From Prevotella sp. UBA2755 (GTDB lineage Bacteria; Bacteroidota; Bacteroidia; Bacteroidales; Bacteroidaceae), in contig DEJF01000010.1 in assembly GCA_002353225.1 (NCBI GenBank), positions 529 to 31,024 of the forward strand: a stretch of 30,496 nt of DNA. Reading direction: 5' to 3'. Below are positions 14,672 to 22,738 of this stretch, piece after piece. The notes beneath the pieces are model-generated. The model worked only from the letters and a program-made list of their open reading frames with translations, did no database searches and was not told the DNA's origin. A program made the position numbers and the translations under genes. Numbering within the stretch: the first letter of the stretch is position 1; each line of letters begins with the position of its first letter.

Positions 14672-15637
14672 ATGAAAAGAACTAAATTTTGGATGGCTGT
14701 CGCCCTGATGATGGCAACAACAATGACTTACGCCCAGTCGAAGGTTTACTTCACGAAGGAGATTACTCCTGAGTCATTGGTGAAGATTTACAAGGCACTT
14801 GGAGTGGAGGCTAACGGACGGATAGCAGTGAAGATCTCCACAGGTGAAGGCGGTAATACACATTATCTGAAACCGACCCTTATCCGTAACCTCGTGAATG
14901 AGGTGAATGGCACGATAGTAGAGTGTTGTACCGCATACGGTGGTTCTCGTCAAGACCCCAAGAAGCACTGGGAGACTATTCACGATCACGGTTTTGACAG
15001 CATCTTCGCAGTTGATATCATGGACGAGTTCCACGATATCCGTATTCCTATTCAAGACAAAAAGCACCTGAAGTACGATATCGTCGGTGAGCATCTTGCT
15101 AATTACGACTTTATGATCAACCTCGCCCACTTCAAAGGGCATGCGATGGGCGGATTCGGCGGTGTGATGAAGAACGCCTCCATTGGTGTTGCCTCTACCG
15201 CTGGTAAGGCATATATTCATACGGCAGGCAAGACCGATGATGCTAAGATAGCATGGGGTCCCGACTATCTCGCCGCTGGTAAGACACAGGATTTGTTCTT
15301 GGAGTCAATGGCTGCAGCAGCACAGGCTGTACACAATTTTTTCAACGGTAAAGTCATTTATATCAATGTGATGAATAACATGTCAGTAGACTGCGACTGC
15401 GACGGACATCCCGCCAAACCAGAACTGCAGGATATGGGTATCATGGCGTCATTAGACCCTGTTGCCGTCGATCAGGCCTGTCTCGACAAGGTATTCAACT
15501 ATCAGGGGAAGCCTGGTGACGACAACAAGCCCCTCATCCAGCGTATCAACCGCCAGCACGGAACCTATATCACCGACTATGCGGAACAGATTGGACTGGG
15601 TAGCAAACAATATGTCATCATTGATCTTGACAAATAA
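14672..15637 (+). CDS. Exported DUF362-family protein
   Basis: A 321-residue protein with a Sec signal (residues 1-21, ending MTYAQ). DUF362 hallmarks are present: a GEGGNTHYLKP block, HFKGHAMGGFGGVMKN (153-168) and VAVDQACLD near the end. Many DUF362 proteins also carry 4Fe-4S ferredoxin motifs; none is present, but CDCDGH (241-246) and ECC (84-86) could bind metal. It lies 20 nt after cobC and 23 nt before a TonB-dependent receptor, so it is probably part of a periplasmic corrinoid or metal step. No biochemical function is established for this subgroup to my knowledge. Confidence 0.85.
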   Translation: MKRTKFWMAVALMMATTMTYAQSKVYFTKEITPESLVKIYKALGVEANGRIAVKISTGEGGNTHYLKPTLIRNLVNEVNGTIVECCTAYGGSRQDPKKHWETIHDHGFDSIFAVDIMDEFHDIRIPIQDKKHLKYDIVGEHLANYDFMINLAHFKGHAMGGFGGVMKNASIGVASTAGKAYIHTAGKTDDAKIAWGPDYLAAGKTQDLFLESMAAAAQAVHNFFNGKVIYINVMNNMSVDCDCDGHPAKPELQDMGIMASLDPVAVDQACLDKVFNYQGKPGDDNKPLIQRINRQHGTYITDYAEQIGLGSKQYVIIDLDK

Positions 15638-15660
15638 GGAATTTCCAACACAATAAACTA

Positions 15661-17523
15661 ATGAACAAAAGAAATCTTATTTTAATGCTCGCAGTTATTG
15701 CTGCGAGCATTAGTGTACATTCACAGACGGACTCACTACAACAACTACAGGAAGTCGTAGTGACAGGAACACGCTCTGCCACTGATGTGCGCCACCTCCC
15801 TATGACCGTTAATGTCATAGATAGGGAAACACTGACAGAACAATATCAACCAAATGTCTTGCCTACTGTGATTCAACAAGTGCCAGGTCTCTTTATCACC
15901 AGTCGCTCGATGATGGGTTATGGGGTATCTAGTGGTGCTGCAGGAGGTATTAACCTGCGTGGTATCACAGGTGGTAGTGGACAGTTGATGGTACTTATTG
16001 ACGGACACCCACAATACAATGGTATTTATGGACACCCCATCGCCGACAGTTATCAGACGCTGATGGCTGAACGTGTGGAGATTTTGCGTGGACCTGCCTC
16101 CGTGCTCTATGGCTCCAATGCCATGGGGGGTGTATTAAACATCGTAACACGTTCTATGCATCAGGATGGTGTGAAAACACAAGTCAACGTGGGGGCTGGC
16201 AGTTACGGTACCATACAAGCAGAGGCATCAAACCAAGTTCGAATGGGCAAGTTCTCCAGTACCATTGCCGCACAATATGGTCGTACAGACAACCATCGTC
16301 CACGTATGGGGTTTGAACAATATGGCGGTTACCTGAAACTGGGCTATAACTTCAACAACCACTGGAATGCCTACGTCGATGCGAATATCACGCATTTCAA
16401 TGCCAGCCAACCTGGCAGCACGTCTTCCCCACTCTACGATGCCGACCAGTGGATCACTCGCGGCATGGTGTCTGCGGCTGTCGAGAATCATTATAACAAG
16501 ACCAGCGGTGCCGTCAGTCTCTATACCAACTTCGGACGACATAAGATTGACGACGGTACGGCTGATGCTGCGAACCCCACCAAGCGGTATTTCCGCTCGA
16601 AGGACGCACTGATGGGTGTCTCTCTCTATCAGAGTGCCCAGTTCTTCGAGGGCAACCGGGTGACGGTGGGTATTGACTATCAACATATCTACGGCAACGC
16701 TTACTATACCTCCAAAGAGACGGGTGAAATACTTGATACACCTAACAAGCAAAGTGGCAAGTCTTATCGTAATGAGATAGCAGGCTATGTGGATTTCCGT
16801 CAAGACATCACATCCTGGTTGACCATCGATGCAAGTATCCGTCTCGACCATCATTCCGTGACAGGTACCGAATGGATTCCACAAGGTGGCATCGTCATTC
16901 GTCCAATTGACACTGCCGAACTAAAGGCAATGGTCAGCAAAGGATTCCGCAATCCTACCATGCGCGAGATGTACCTCTATCCCCCTTCCAATGAGGAACT
17001 GAAACCAGAACGTATCATGAACTACGAATTGTCATGGAGGCATCGTCTATGCGCCTTTTCCTATGGTGTCAACCTCTTCTACCTGAAAGGTGACAATATG
17101 ATACAAACCATCGAGCGCAAGAATGTGAATACTGGTGAGATAGAGAACTATGGAGCCGAGATAGAGGCTGCCTACCATATTGACGATCACTGGAGCCTCT
17201 CCACCAACCACTCCTTCCTCCACATGAAGAACCCCGTGATCGCCGCACCACAATATAAGGGATTCCTTGGTGCTAACTACCACTGCTTCCGTTGGAATAT
17301 TGTGACTGGTCTACAATACATCAACGGTCTTTACACTACCGTTGGTGACAATGAGCAGAAGAAAAACTTCCTATTGCTTAATGCCACAGTCAGTTACCAG
17401 GTGATGAAGAACCTCAGTCTTTGGGCGCGTGGTGAGAACCTATTGGCACAAAGTTACGAAATTAACCTCGGTTACCCCATGCCCCGAGCCACTTTCATGG
17501 CAGGTGTGCAATGCAATTTCTAA
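15661..17523 (+). CDS. TonB-dependent receptor, possible corrinoid transporter
   Basis: An outer-membrane active transporter of 620 residues. After a signal peptide ending SVHSQ, LQEVVVTGTRS is a TonB box running into a plug domain (PTVIQQVPGLF, GGINLRGITGGSGQLMVLID, VEILRGPASVLYGSNAMGGV), then a 22-strand-type barrel ending VQCNF with terminal Phe. It lacks the carboxypeptidase-like N-terminal domain of SusC receptors, so it is of the BtuB/FepA type. Operon position after cobC and DUF362 suggests corrinoid import; other ligands such as iron chelates are possible. Codons 9-17 contain a perfect 11-bp inverted repeat. Confidence 0.85.
   Translation: MNKRNLILMLAVIAASISVHSQTDSLQQLQEVVVTGTRSATDVRHLPMTVNVIDRETLTEQYQPNVLPTVIQQVPGLFITSRSMMGYGVSSGAAGGINLRGITGGSGQLMVLIDGHPQYNGIYGHPIADSYQTLMAERVEILRGPASVLYGSNAMGGVLNIVTRSMHQDGVKTQVNVGAGSYGTIQAEASNQVRMGKFSSTIAAQYGRTDNHRPRMGFEQYGGYLKLGYNFNNHWNAYVDANITHFNASQPGSTSSPLYDADQWITRGMVSAAVENHYNKTSGAVSLYTNFGRHKIDDGTADAANPTKRYFRSKDALMGVSLYQSAQFFEGNRVTVGIDYQHIYGNAYYTSKETGEILDTPNKQSGKSYRNEIAGYVDFRQDITSWLTIDASIRLDHHSVTGTEWIPQGGIVIRPIDTAELKAMVSKGFRNPTMREMYLYPPSNEELKPERIMNYELSWRHRLCAFSYGVNLFYLKGDNMIQTIERKNVNTGEIENYGAEIEAAYHIDDHWSLSTNHSFLHMKNPVIAAPQYKGFLGANYHCFRWNIVTGLQYINGLYTTVGDNEQKKNFLLLNATVSYQVMKNLSLWARGENLLAQSYEINLGYPMPRATFMAGVQCNF
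15684..15711 (+). promoter_or_regulatory. Perfect hairpin within the receptor signal-peptide codons
   Basis: AATGCTCGCAG (15684-15694) pairs perfectly with CTGCGAGCATT (15701-15711) around the 6-nt loop TTATTG. It begins 23 nt after the A of the start codon, close enough to affect ribosome loading. No riboswitch aptamer is visible in the short upstream gap. Confidence 0.5.
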
Positions 17524-17528
17524 ATAAA

Positions 17529-17565
17529 AGAGCGTGGGAATAATCCTCACGCTCTTCTATTATAC
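17529..17565 (+). terminator. Terminator after the TonB receptor
   Basis: Stem AGAGCGTGGG (17529-17538) with CCTCACGCTCT (17546-17555, one G-T pair), loop about 7 nt, then TCTATTATACCTT. It sits between the receptor and the convergent oxidoreductase operon and may serve both. Confidence 0.7.
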
Positions 17566-17577
17566 CTTATTTATATA

Positions 17578-18120
17578 TTATATCTGCTCAATAATCTTGC
17601 CACCCTCCTCGATTGCCTGCATATTAAGGGGAATCATAGCATGGTGGCGCTCTGGCAATGTTTTATAGAGTGCTTTCTCCACACCATTGGTGCTGACTAC
17701 GGGAGCCACCTTGAGGAGTCCACCCAGTACAATCATATTGAACACCTTGGCATTTTTCATCTCCGCTGCCTTATCCATGGCATCAATACGATAGACAGTG
17801 ATATCCTTGCGTGTCGGGGGATTCAAGATGCCATAACCGTCATAAATCAAGATACCACCGGGTTTGAGTTTCGGCTCAAACTTTTCCAAGGAAGGCTGGT
17901 TAAGCACGATGGCGATATCAAACTTACTGAGAATCGGTGAACTGATCTTCTCGTCACTCACAATAACGGTCACATTAGCGGTACCACCACGCTGCTCGGG
18001 ACCATAGGCAGGCATCCATGTCACCTCCTTATCGTCCATCAGTCCTGAATAGGCAAGAATCTTACCCATTGAGAGGACACCTTGACCGCCGAAGCCACTG
18101 ATAATTATCTCTTTCTTCAT
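17578..18120 (-). CDS. 2-oxoacid:ferredoxin oxidoreductase, gamma subunit
   Basis: The 180-residue gamma subunit of a KorABCD/VorABCD-type enzyme that oxidatively decarboxylates a 2-oxoacid to acyl-CoA and reduces ferredoxin. The N-terminus EIIISGFGGQGVLSMGKIL is the family signature, followed by WMPAYGPEQRGG. I start at the ATG at 18120, which overlaps the beta-subunit stop by 4 nt (ATGA); a longer open frame inside the beta gene is not needed. It is the last gene of the operon. The substrate (2-oxoglutarate or branched-chain oxoacid) cannot be settled from sequence here. Confidence 0.9.
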   Translation of the reverse strand: MKKEIIISGFGGQGVLSMGKILAYSGLMDDKEVTWMPAYGPEQRGGTANVTVIVSDEKISSPILSKFDIAIVLNQPSLEKFEPKLKPGGILIYDGYGILNPPTRKDITVYRIDAMDKAAEMKNAKVFNMIVLGGLLKVAPVVSTNGVEKALYKTLPERHHAMIPLNMQAIEEGGKIIEQI

Positions 18121-18881
18121 TTTGTCGTGTCTTTTAAGTCTCCTTTCGGATAGTAGTTGAACATGTGCTCCTGCATCCACTCGTTGGCAGCCTTTGGCGA
18201 CATTTTCCAACCGCTGTTACAGGTGCTTACTATCTCCACCAGACTGCTACCCTTGCCTGCCATCGAAGCCTCGAAAGCCTTACGGATAGCCTTCTTCGCA
18301 CTACGGATAGCGGCAACTGTCTCTACCGACTGGCGGGTTACATAGCATGTACCCTCCAATGTGGCTGCAATCTCTGTGATATGCAAGGGGTAGCCGTGCA
18401 GGTCTGCCTGACGACCATAAGGACAGGTGGAGGTCTTCATACCCATCAGCGTCGTCGGTGCCATCTGTCCGCCCGTCATACCGTAAATCGCATTATTGAT
18501 AAAGATGATGGCAATATTCTCACCACGGTTCAAGGCGTGAATCGTCTCACACGTTCCGATACAGGCAAGATCACCGTCACCCTGATAGGTGAATACCAGA
18601 CGGTCGGGCCACAGACGCTTGATAGCAGTAGCCACTGCTGGAGCACGTCCGTGAGCAGCCTCCTGCCAGTCGATATCCAAATAGTTATAAGCAAATACCG
18701 CACAACCTACAGGAGAGACACCAACCGTCTTCTCCTCCATTCCCATTTCCTCGATGACCTCAGCCACGAGTTTATGGACCACACCATGTGAGCAACCAGG
18801 ACAGTAGTGCATGTGGTTGTCGTTCATCAGTGTTGGTTTCTGATATACCAGATTCTCTGGTGCTATGATATTGTTTTCCAT
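18117..18881 (-). CDS. 2-oxoacid:ferredoxin oxidoreductase, beta subunit
   Basis: The thiamine-diphosphate-binding subunit, 254 residues. YCPGCSHG (26-33) gives the CxxC of the family; GDGD (101-104) with NN (129-130) and YGMTGGQ (133-139) form the ThDP-Mg motif. It overlaps the gamma subunit by 4 nt and starts 1 nt after the alpha-subunit stop, so translation of the three is coupled. There is no fused pyrophosphate or CoA domain, as expected for four-subunit enzymes. Confidence 0.92.
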   Translation of the reverse strand: MENNIIAPENLVYQKPTLMNDNHMHYCPGCSHGVVHKLVAEVIEEMGMEEKTVGVSPVGCAVFAYNYLDIDWQEAAHGRAPAVATAIKRLWPDRLVFTYQGDGDLACIGTCETIHALNRGENIAIIFINNAIYGMTGGQMAPTTLMGMKTSTCPYGRQADLHGYPLHITEIAATLEGTCYVTRQSVETVAAIRSAKKAIRKAFEASMAGKGSSLVEIVSTCNSGWKMSPKAANEWMQEHMFNYYPKGDLKDTTK

Positions 18882-18882
18882 C

Positions 18883-19962
18883 TTACATCATCTTCTTTAA
18901 AGCATCAATAATCTCCTCAGGCTCTGGTACGATACCACCCAGACGACCGAACTGCTCAACAGGCAGGGCTCCATTGATGGCAAGACGAACGTCCTGTACC
19001 ATCTGTCCGGCATTGATCTCTACGACGAGAACACCTTTCTTTCCTTTTGCCATCTCAGCGATTGCCTTTGAGGGGAAAGGCCACAATGTGATAGGACGCA
19101 ACAGTCCTACTTTGATACCTTCCTCGCGAGCCATCTCAATGGCTTTCTGTGTCAGACGTGCCGCAGATCCGAAAGCGACAATCAGATATTCAGCATCATC
19201 ACAGTAAAGAGTCTCATAACGAACCTCCTTCTCCTGAATCTCCTTGTATTTCTCCTGTAAATGGAGATTACGAGCCTCCATAGCCTCTGGCTTCAACTCC
19301 AATGAGGTAATGATATTGGGTTTGCGGTCCTTAGTGCGTCCAATCGTTGCCCAAGGGCACTCCTTACGAATCTGCTCCTCCGTACGACGGGGCTTATAAG
19401 GAGGCAATACGATTTTCTCCATCATCTGTCCGATGACACCATCGGCAAGAATCATTGCCGGATTGCGATACTTAAACGCCAACTCAAAAGCGAGATCGAC
19501 GAAGTCAGCCATCTCCTGTACGGAGTTAGGAGCCAAGACGATGACGTTATAGTCACCATTACCACCGCCACGGGTAGCCTGGAAATAGTCACCCTGTGAA
19601 GGCTGGATAGTACCCAGACCAGGACCGCCACGCTGTACGTTCACAAACACGCCGGGCAGTTCCGCACCAGCCATATAGGTGATACCCTCCTGCATCAGGG
19701 CGATACCCGGTGAGGAAGAAGAGGTCAGCACACGCTTTCCTGCTGCCGCACCACCATAAATCATATTAATAGACGCCACCTCACTCTCTGCCTGCAGCAC
19801 CACCATACCCGTGGTCTCCCAAGGTTTCAGTTCGGCAAGGGTCTCAATCACTTCACTCTGTGGGGTAATCGGATATCCGAAATATCCGTCAGCACCACAA
19901 CGGATGGCAGCGTGGGCTATCGCCTCGTTGCCCTTCATAAGTGTTACTTCCTGTTCTGCCAT
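18883..19962 (-). CDS. 2-oxoacid:ferredoxin oxidoreductase, alpha subunit
   Basis: The 359-residue alpha subunit, containing the pyrimidine-binding and domain-II regions. Family blocks are GNEAIAHAAIRCGADGYFGYPITPQSEV at the start, SSSSPGIALMQEGITYMAGAELP, and NVQRGGPGLGT, with VVEINAGQMVQDVRLA near the end. Bacteroidales homologues are often named VorB (3-methyl-2-oxobutanoate) or KorA (2-oxoglutarate). The ferredoxin subunit is 4 nt upstream and the beta subunit 1 nt downstream. Confidence 0.92.
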   Translation of the reverse strand: MAEQEVTLMKGNEAIAHAAIRCGADGYFGYPITPQSEVIETLAELKPWETTGMVVLQAESEVASINMIYGGAAAGKRVLTSSSSPGIALMQEGITYMAGAELPGVFVNVQRGGPGLGTIQPSQGDYFQATRGGGNGDYNVIVLAPNSVQEMADFVDLAFELAFKYRNPAMILADGVIGQMMEKIVLPPYKPRRTEEQIRKECPWATIGRTKDRKPNIITSLELKPEAMEARNLHLQEKYKEIQEKEVRYETLYCDDAEYLIVAFGSAARLTQKAIEMAREEGIKVGLLRPITLWPFPSKAIAEMAKGKKGVLVVEINAGQMVQDVRLAINGALPVEQFGRLGGIVPEPEEIIDALKKMM

Positions 19963-19966
19963 CTTT

Positions 19967-20197
19967 TTACTCCTCTACTTTTTTACGATAGACCGTGATA
20001 CATCCGTCAGGACAAACCACAGCGCACGACGTACAGCCTGTACACTTGTCTATCTGTGCCGGCTCCACATAGGGATAGCCATGCACGTTGACACGATTAG
20101 CCAATGCGATGACACCCTGTGGACAAGCGCTCACACAGAGCACACATCCTTTACAGCGGTCGGTATTCACCACAATAGCACCTTTCAGTTTAGCCAT
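19967..20197 (-). CDS. 2-oxoacid:ferredoxin oxidoreductase, delta (2x4Fe-4S) subunit
   Basis: A 76-residue ferredoxin. Two complete cluster motifs are visible: C15-C18-C21-C25 followed by P, and C52-C55-C58-C62 followed by P. It passes electrons from the thiamine site to free ferredoxin. It is the first of the four enzyme genes, 15 nt after the small TPR gene and 4 nt before the alpha subunit. Confidence 0.93.
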   Translation of the reverse strand: MAKLKGAIVVNTDRCKGCVLCVSACPQGVIALANRVNVHGYPYVEPAQIDKCTGCTSCAVVCPDGCITVYRKKVEE

Positions 20198-20212
20198 TTC
20201 TTTAGTATTTGT

Positions 20213-20416
20213 TTATGGATTATAGTAATCCTTATGATAAAAACTCATGATATCGTCGAGCATCCGTTTCGCCTCTACTGCAGGACTTTCCGGGTCAAGT
20301 TCTATCGCCTTGATATAGCAGTTGATCGCCTCCTGCCAGTTGCCCTGCTTCCGCCAGGCGTTACCTTGCTCATACCACTCTTGGGCGGTAGCAAACTCTA
20401 AACCCTCAACTCTCAA
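20213..20416 (-). CDS. Small TPR-type protein upstream of the oxidoreductase
   Basis: One tetratricopeptide repeat: EWYEQGNAWRKQGNWQEAIN followed by CYIKAIELDPESPAVEAKRM, then IMSFYHKDYYNP at the C-terminus. The conserved position directly before ferredoxin and the three other subunits suggests assembly or partner binding (inference). The start is uncertain because no ATG exists. The frame is open to a TTG at 20455 inside folD, while a second TTG at 20416 lies in a GAGTTGA repeat tract and gives 67 residues. Residues before FATAQEW are simply translated repeat and overlap folD. Confidence 0.65.
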   Translation of the reverse strand: MRVEGLEFATAQEWYEQGNAWRKQGNWQEAINCYIKAIELDPESPAVEAKRMLDDIMSFYHKDYYNP

Positions 20417-20422
20417 CTCTAC
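20395..20422 (-). repeat. GAGTTGA-type tract at the folD-TPR junction
   Basis: Minus strand reads GTAGAGTTGAGAGTTGAGGG and then TTTAGAGTT: degenerate 7-nt units. It begins 1 nt after the folD stop codon and covers the expected start region of the TPR gene. Similar tracts occur at 23302-23346 and 24161-24190. Confidence 0.75.
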
Positions 20423-20423
20423 A

Positions 20424-21302
20424 CTATTTATAATATTCCTTCTTACCAGCGGCAAGGGTGTTCTTCATCAGCGAGCAGATAGTCATCGGACCTACTCCAC
20501 CAGGTACTGGTGTGATAAACGAGCACTTAGGAGCCACCTCGTCAAACTTCACGTCACCATTCAGACGGAAACCACTCTTTCGGGTAGCATCAGGAACACG
20601 GGTAGTACCCACGTCGATAATAACGGCACCTTCTTTCACCATATCGGCAGTCACGAAATCGGGCTGACCAATAGCAGCAATGATGATGTCAGCCTCCCGG
20701 CACTCCTCTTTGAGTGTTTTTGAGCGAGAGTGACAAACGGTCACAGTAGCATCACCGTATTGTTTCTGCATCATCAACTGTGCCATGGGCTTACCCACGA
20801 TATTGGAACGACCCAGGATGACACATTTCTTGCCACTGGTCTCGATATGGTATCGTTTCAACAAGGTGATGATACCTAATGGTGTTGCGGAGATAAAGCA
20901 AGGCAGTCCGATAGCCATACGTCCCACATTGATGGGATGGAAGCCGTCAACATCCTTACGATAGTCGATTGCCTCGATAATTTTCTGCTCGTCAATATGC
21001 TTGGGAAGGGGCAACTGTACGATGAAGCCATCCACGTCAGCGTCCTTGTTCAGTTTGTCGACACATGCCAACAACTCTTCCTCGGTTATGTCAGCCTCAT
21101 AGCGGATAAGGGTTGACTTGAAGCCACAAGCCTCACAGGCAAGCACCTTATTCTTCACGTATGTCTCACTGCCACCGTCATGACCAACGAGTACGGCAGC
21201 CAGATGGGGCTGTTTGCCACCACGTGCCACAATCTCTTTTACCTCTTCGGCAATCTCCGCCTTTATGGCTGTTGCCGTTGCTTTTCCATCTATTAATTGC
21301 AT
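20424..21302 (-). CDS. folD: Methylenetetrahydrofolate dehydrogenase / cyclohydrolase
   Basis: Bifunctional folate C1 enzyme of 292 residues converting 5,10-methylene-THF to 10-formyl-THF. Visible blocks: GGSETYVKNK with the catalytic Lys of the YxxxK pattern, DGFIVQLPLPKHID, KDVDGFHPINVGR, VILGRSNIVGKPMAQL for NADP binding, and the C-terminal PGGVGPMTICSLMKNT. The ATG lies 8 nt after the ffh stop, indicating one transcript. Formate or C1 units from folate link loosely to the 2-oxoacid oxidoreductase genes downstream. Confidence 0.95.
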   Translation of the reverse strand: MQLIDGKATATAIKAEIAEEVKEIVARGGKQPHLAAVLVGHDGGSETYVKNKVLACEACGFKSTLIRYEADITEEELLACVDKLNKDADVDGFIVQLPLPKHIDEQKIIEAIDYRKDVDGFHPINVGRMAIGLPCFISATPLGIITLLKRYHIETSGKKCVILGRSNIVGKPMAQLMMQKQYGDATVTVCHSRSKTLKEECREADIIIAAIGQPDFVTADMVKEGAVIIDVGTTRVPDATRKSGFRLNGDVKFDEVAPKCSFITPVPGGVGPMTICSLMKNTLAAGKKEYYK

Positions 21303-21310
21303 ATCTTAAA

Positions 21311-22663
21311 TTAAATTTTCGGCATTCCACCACGCATCTTCATAGCGGCAGCCATCTGCGCCATCTTTGAGTTGCCTGCGCCAGCCACCATCTTCATCAT
21401 CTTACGGGTCTGGTCAAACTGCTTGATCAAGCGGTTGACCTCCTCTATCTTCGTACCAGAACCCTTGGCGATACGCTGACGACGGCTCTGGTTGATGATA
21501 TCGGGGTTAGCACGCTCCTTGGGAGTCATGGAGTTGATGATAGCCTCAACACCCTTGAAGGCATTATCGTCGATATCAATATCCTTGATAGCCTTACCGA
21601 CTCCAGGAATCATACCAGCAAGATCCTTGATATTACCCATCTTCTTGATCTGCTGAATCTGCTGCATGAAGTCGTTGAAGTCAAACTTGTTCTTACGGAT
21701 CTTCTTCTCCAACTCACGAGCCTGCTTCTCGTCAAACTGCTCCTGAGCACGCTCTACAAGACTGACGATATCACCCATTCCGAGTATACGGTCTGCCATA
21801 CGCTCTGGGTGGAACACGTCGATTGCCTCCATCTTCTCACCCGTTCCCACAAACTTGATGGGTTTCGTGACAACAGTGCGGATAGAAAGGGCGGCACCAC
21901 CACGGGTATCACCATCGAGTTTCGTCAGTACCACTCCGTCAAAGTCGAGACGGTCGTTAAACTCCTTAGCGGTATTGACAGCATCCTGACCAGTCATCGA
22001 GTCAACTACGAACAATGTCTCGTCAGGATTGACAGCCTCTTTCAAGGTGGCTATCTCGTTCATCATCTCCTCGTCGACGGCAAGACGACCGGCGGTATCG
22101 ATGATAACCACATTATAGTTCTTTGCCTTCGCCTCCTTGATGGCGTTATTGGCAATCTCTACGACATTCTTATTGTCAGGCTCGGAATAGACAGGAACAC
22201 CCACACTATCACCAACTACGTGCAACTGCTGGATGGCAGCGGGACGATAGACATCACAGGCTACCAGTAACGGGTTCTTATGCTGTTTGTTCTTCAGCAT
22301 ATTGGCAAGTTTACCACTGAACGTTGTCTTACCAGAACCTTGCAGACCAGACATCAGGATGATGGAGGGGCGACCTTCCAGTTTCAGTTCCACCGCCTTG
22401 CCACCCATCAACTCGGCAAGTTCGTCGTGTACAATCTTCACCATCAACTGTCCGGGCTTCACGGCAGTGAGCACGTTCATACCCATCGCTTTCTGCTTGA
22501 CAGTATCTGTGAATGTCTTTGCCACCTTATAGTTGACATCGGCGTCCAACAGGGCGCGACGCACATCCTTCAAGGTCTCGGCAACGTTAATCTCGGTGAT
22601 TTTTCCCTCACCTTTCAATATCTTGAACGACCGTTCAAGTCTGTCACTTAAATTCTCAAACAT
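21311..22663 (-). CDS. ffh: Signal recognition particle protein Ffh
   Basis: The SRP54 GTPase that binds signal sequences and 4.5S RNA and targets ribosomes to the membrane. N domain residues 1-90; G domain with GLQGSGKT (106-113), DTAGRL, and TKLDGDTRGGAA; methionine-rich M domain from about 300 ending RGGMPKI. I start at the ATG at 22663 (450 residues), where MFENLSDRLERS matches the family; an open frame 27 nt longer is non-homologous. It heads a seven-gene minus-strand operon ending at 17578. Its promoter overlaps the terminator of queH. Confidence 0.95.
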   Translation of the reverse strand: MFENLSDRLERSFKILKGEGKITEINVAETLKDVRRALLDADVNYKVAKTFTDTVKQKAMGMNVLTAVKPGQLMVKIVHDELAELMGGKAVELKLEGRPSIILMSGLQGSGKTTFSGKLANMLKNKQHKNPLLVACDVYRPAAIQQLHVVGDSVGVPVYSEPDNKNVVEIANNAIKEAKAKNYNVVIIDTAGRLAVDEEMMNEIATLKEAVNPDETLFVVDSMTGQDAVNTAKEFNDRLDFDGVVLTKLDGDTRGGAALSIRTVVTKPIKFVGTGEKMEAIDVFHPERMADRILGMGDIVSLVERAQEQFDEKQARELEKKIRKNKFDFNDFMQQIQQIKKMGNIKDLAGMIPGVGKAIKDIDIDDNAFKGVEAIINSMTPKERANPDIINQSRRQRIAKGSGTKIEEVNRLIKQFDQTRKMMKMVAGAGNSKMAQMAAAMKMRGGMPKI

Positions 22664-22687
22664 ATATACCTTATTTATTTTGGGCGA

Positions 22688-22719
22688 CAAAATTACATAA
22701 AAAAAACGAGACTCACAAA
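22688..22719 (-). promoter_or_regulatory. Promoter of the ffh operon
   Basis: On the minus strand TTTG (22716-22719), a 20-nt spacer, TAATTTTG (22688-22695). The -33 element sits within the loop side of the queH terminator hairpin. Confidence 0.6.
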
Positions 22720-22738
22720 TAATGTGCCTCGTTTTTAT
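22700..22738 (-). terminator. Terminator of the HD-TerB-queH operon
   Basis: Stem AAAAACGAG (22702-22710) with CTCGTTTTT (22728-22736), an interior extension CAC (22714-22716) with GTG (22724-22726), and a T-run on the minus strand. It overlaps the queH stop codon (22735-22737). Confidence 0.6.
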
